Assembly (NCBI RefSeq): GCF_017573545.1
Contig: NZ_JAGEOK010000020.1
Coordinates: 115,396-179,395 of the forward strand
DNA length: 64,000 nucleotides
Source of the DNA: Actinomadura nitritigenes
GTDB lineage: Bacteria > Actinomycetota > Actinomycetes > Streptosporangiales > Streptosporangiaceae
Direction: 5' to 3'
Below the pieces are notes generated by a model. The model made no database searches and had not been told where the DNA came from. It worked only from the letters and a program-made list of their open reading frames with translations. A program made the translations under genes and the position numbers. Shown in pieces: positions 63,874 to 64,000 of this stretch. Numbering within the stretch: the first letter of the stretch is position 1; every line of letters starts with the position of its first letter.

Positions 63874-64000
63874 TGTACTCGGTCACGAGGTTGGTGACAC
63901 GCCGGGTTGGTGGTTGATCAAAGCGAAGACCTCCGAGTGCGGTGGAGATAGCCGTCTTCACCCGTCTCGGAGGTCTTCATGGCCCACGCTAATGCACGGT
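63874..64000 (+). mobile_element. Left end of an IS481-type insertion sequence (cut by window edge)
   Basis: The start of a transposase frame at ATG 63979 reads MAHANAR, the typical N-terminus of IS481-family transposases. A possible left inverted end tgtactcggtcacgagg begins near 63874. A 13-bp inverted repeat (63925-63937 with 63966-63978) ends immediately before the ATG and could fold over the ribosome site. The rest of the element lies outside the window. Confidence 0.7.

Overview
The window is very high G+C and reads as the chromosome of a filamentous actinomycete, most likely the Thermomonosporaceae/Actinomadura group. This is inferred from G/C-ending codons, many GTG and some TTG starts, a bldD gene beside the pyr operon, an mIHF gene, and gene orders that match Mycobacterium and Streptomyces. 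No rRNA, tRNA or CRISPR array was found. Most of the window is conserved housekeeping DNA; accessory material sits in a few gaps and at the right end.

Region by region. 1-4159: LytS-type kinase (cut by the window edge), LytTR regulator, small membrane protein and a sodium/solute symporter, the last three overlapping head to tail. 4160-4837: non-coding, with a double G/C-loop hairpin, a strong terminator and copy A of a structured interspersed repeat. 4838-8735 (minus): DMT exporter, PASTA kinase and endonuclease IV. 8895-13731: thiamine block, with a TPP riboswitch driving thiO-thiS-thiG on the minus strand and thiE on the plus strand, around an FAD oxidoreductase and an Rv2175c-type DNA-binding protein. 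13789-20834: a 53-residue acidic protein, a second kinase, secreted GH3, CMD protein, polyprenyl synthase, metF and a GNAT enzyme. The kinase/Rv2175c/idsA/metF grouping resembles M. tuberculosis Rv2172c-Rv2176. 20845-27612: accessory genes, including a paired helical two-gene unit, ArsC, YbaK, a LexA-boxed HEPN gene, copy B of the repeat, and an FCD regulator divergent from a CoA-transferase and an MFS exporter.

27879-43790 is the classic actinobacterial block bldD / pyrR-pyrB-pyrC-carA-carB-pyrK-pyrD-pyrF / mihF-gmk-rpoZ-coaBC-metK. The pyr genes are translationally coupled by 4-base overlaps and probably controlled by a PyrR-binding hairpin that covers the pyrR ribosome site. 44159-54657 continues with a membrane protein, a helicase-degenerate priA, an unknown 608-residue protein, def-fmt-rsmB, a PAP2 phosphatase and rpe. 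54673-60245: HAD phosphatase, FMN riboswitch with ribE-ribM-ribBA-ribH, then hisG and a PH-domain protein; hisE, usually between ribH and hisG, is absent there. 60302-64000: a broken Uma2 gene, a D,D-carboxypeptidase, an adenosine deaminase with two tandem palindromes and its GntR regulator, and the start of an IS481-type element.

The least explained signals are the ~154-bp repeat with compensatory stem changes (two copies between 3' ends of genes), the LexA-type box before the HEPN gene, the palindromic operators at add and at the CoA-transferase, the G/C-loop hairpin pair, and the paired helical proteins at 20845-22155.
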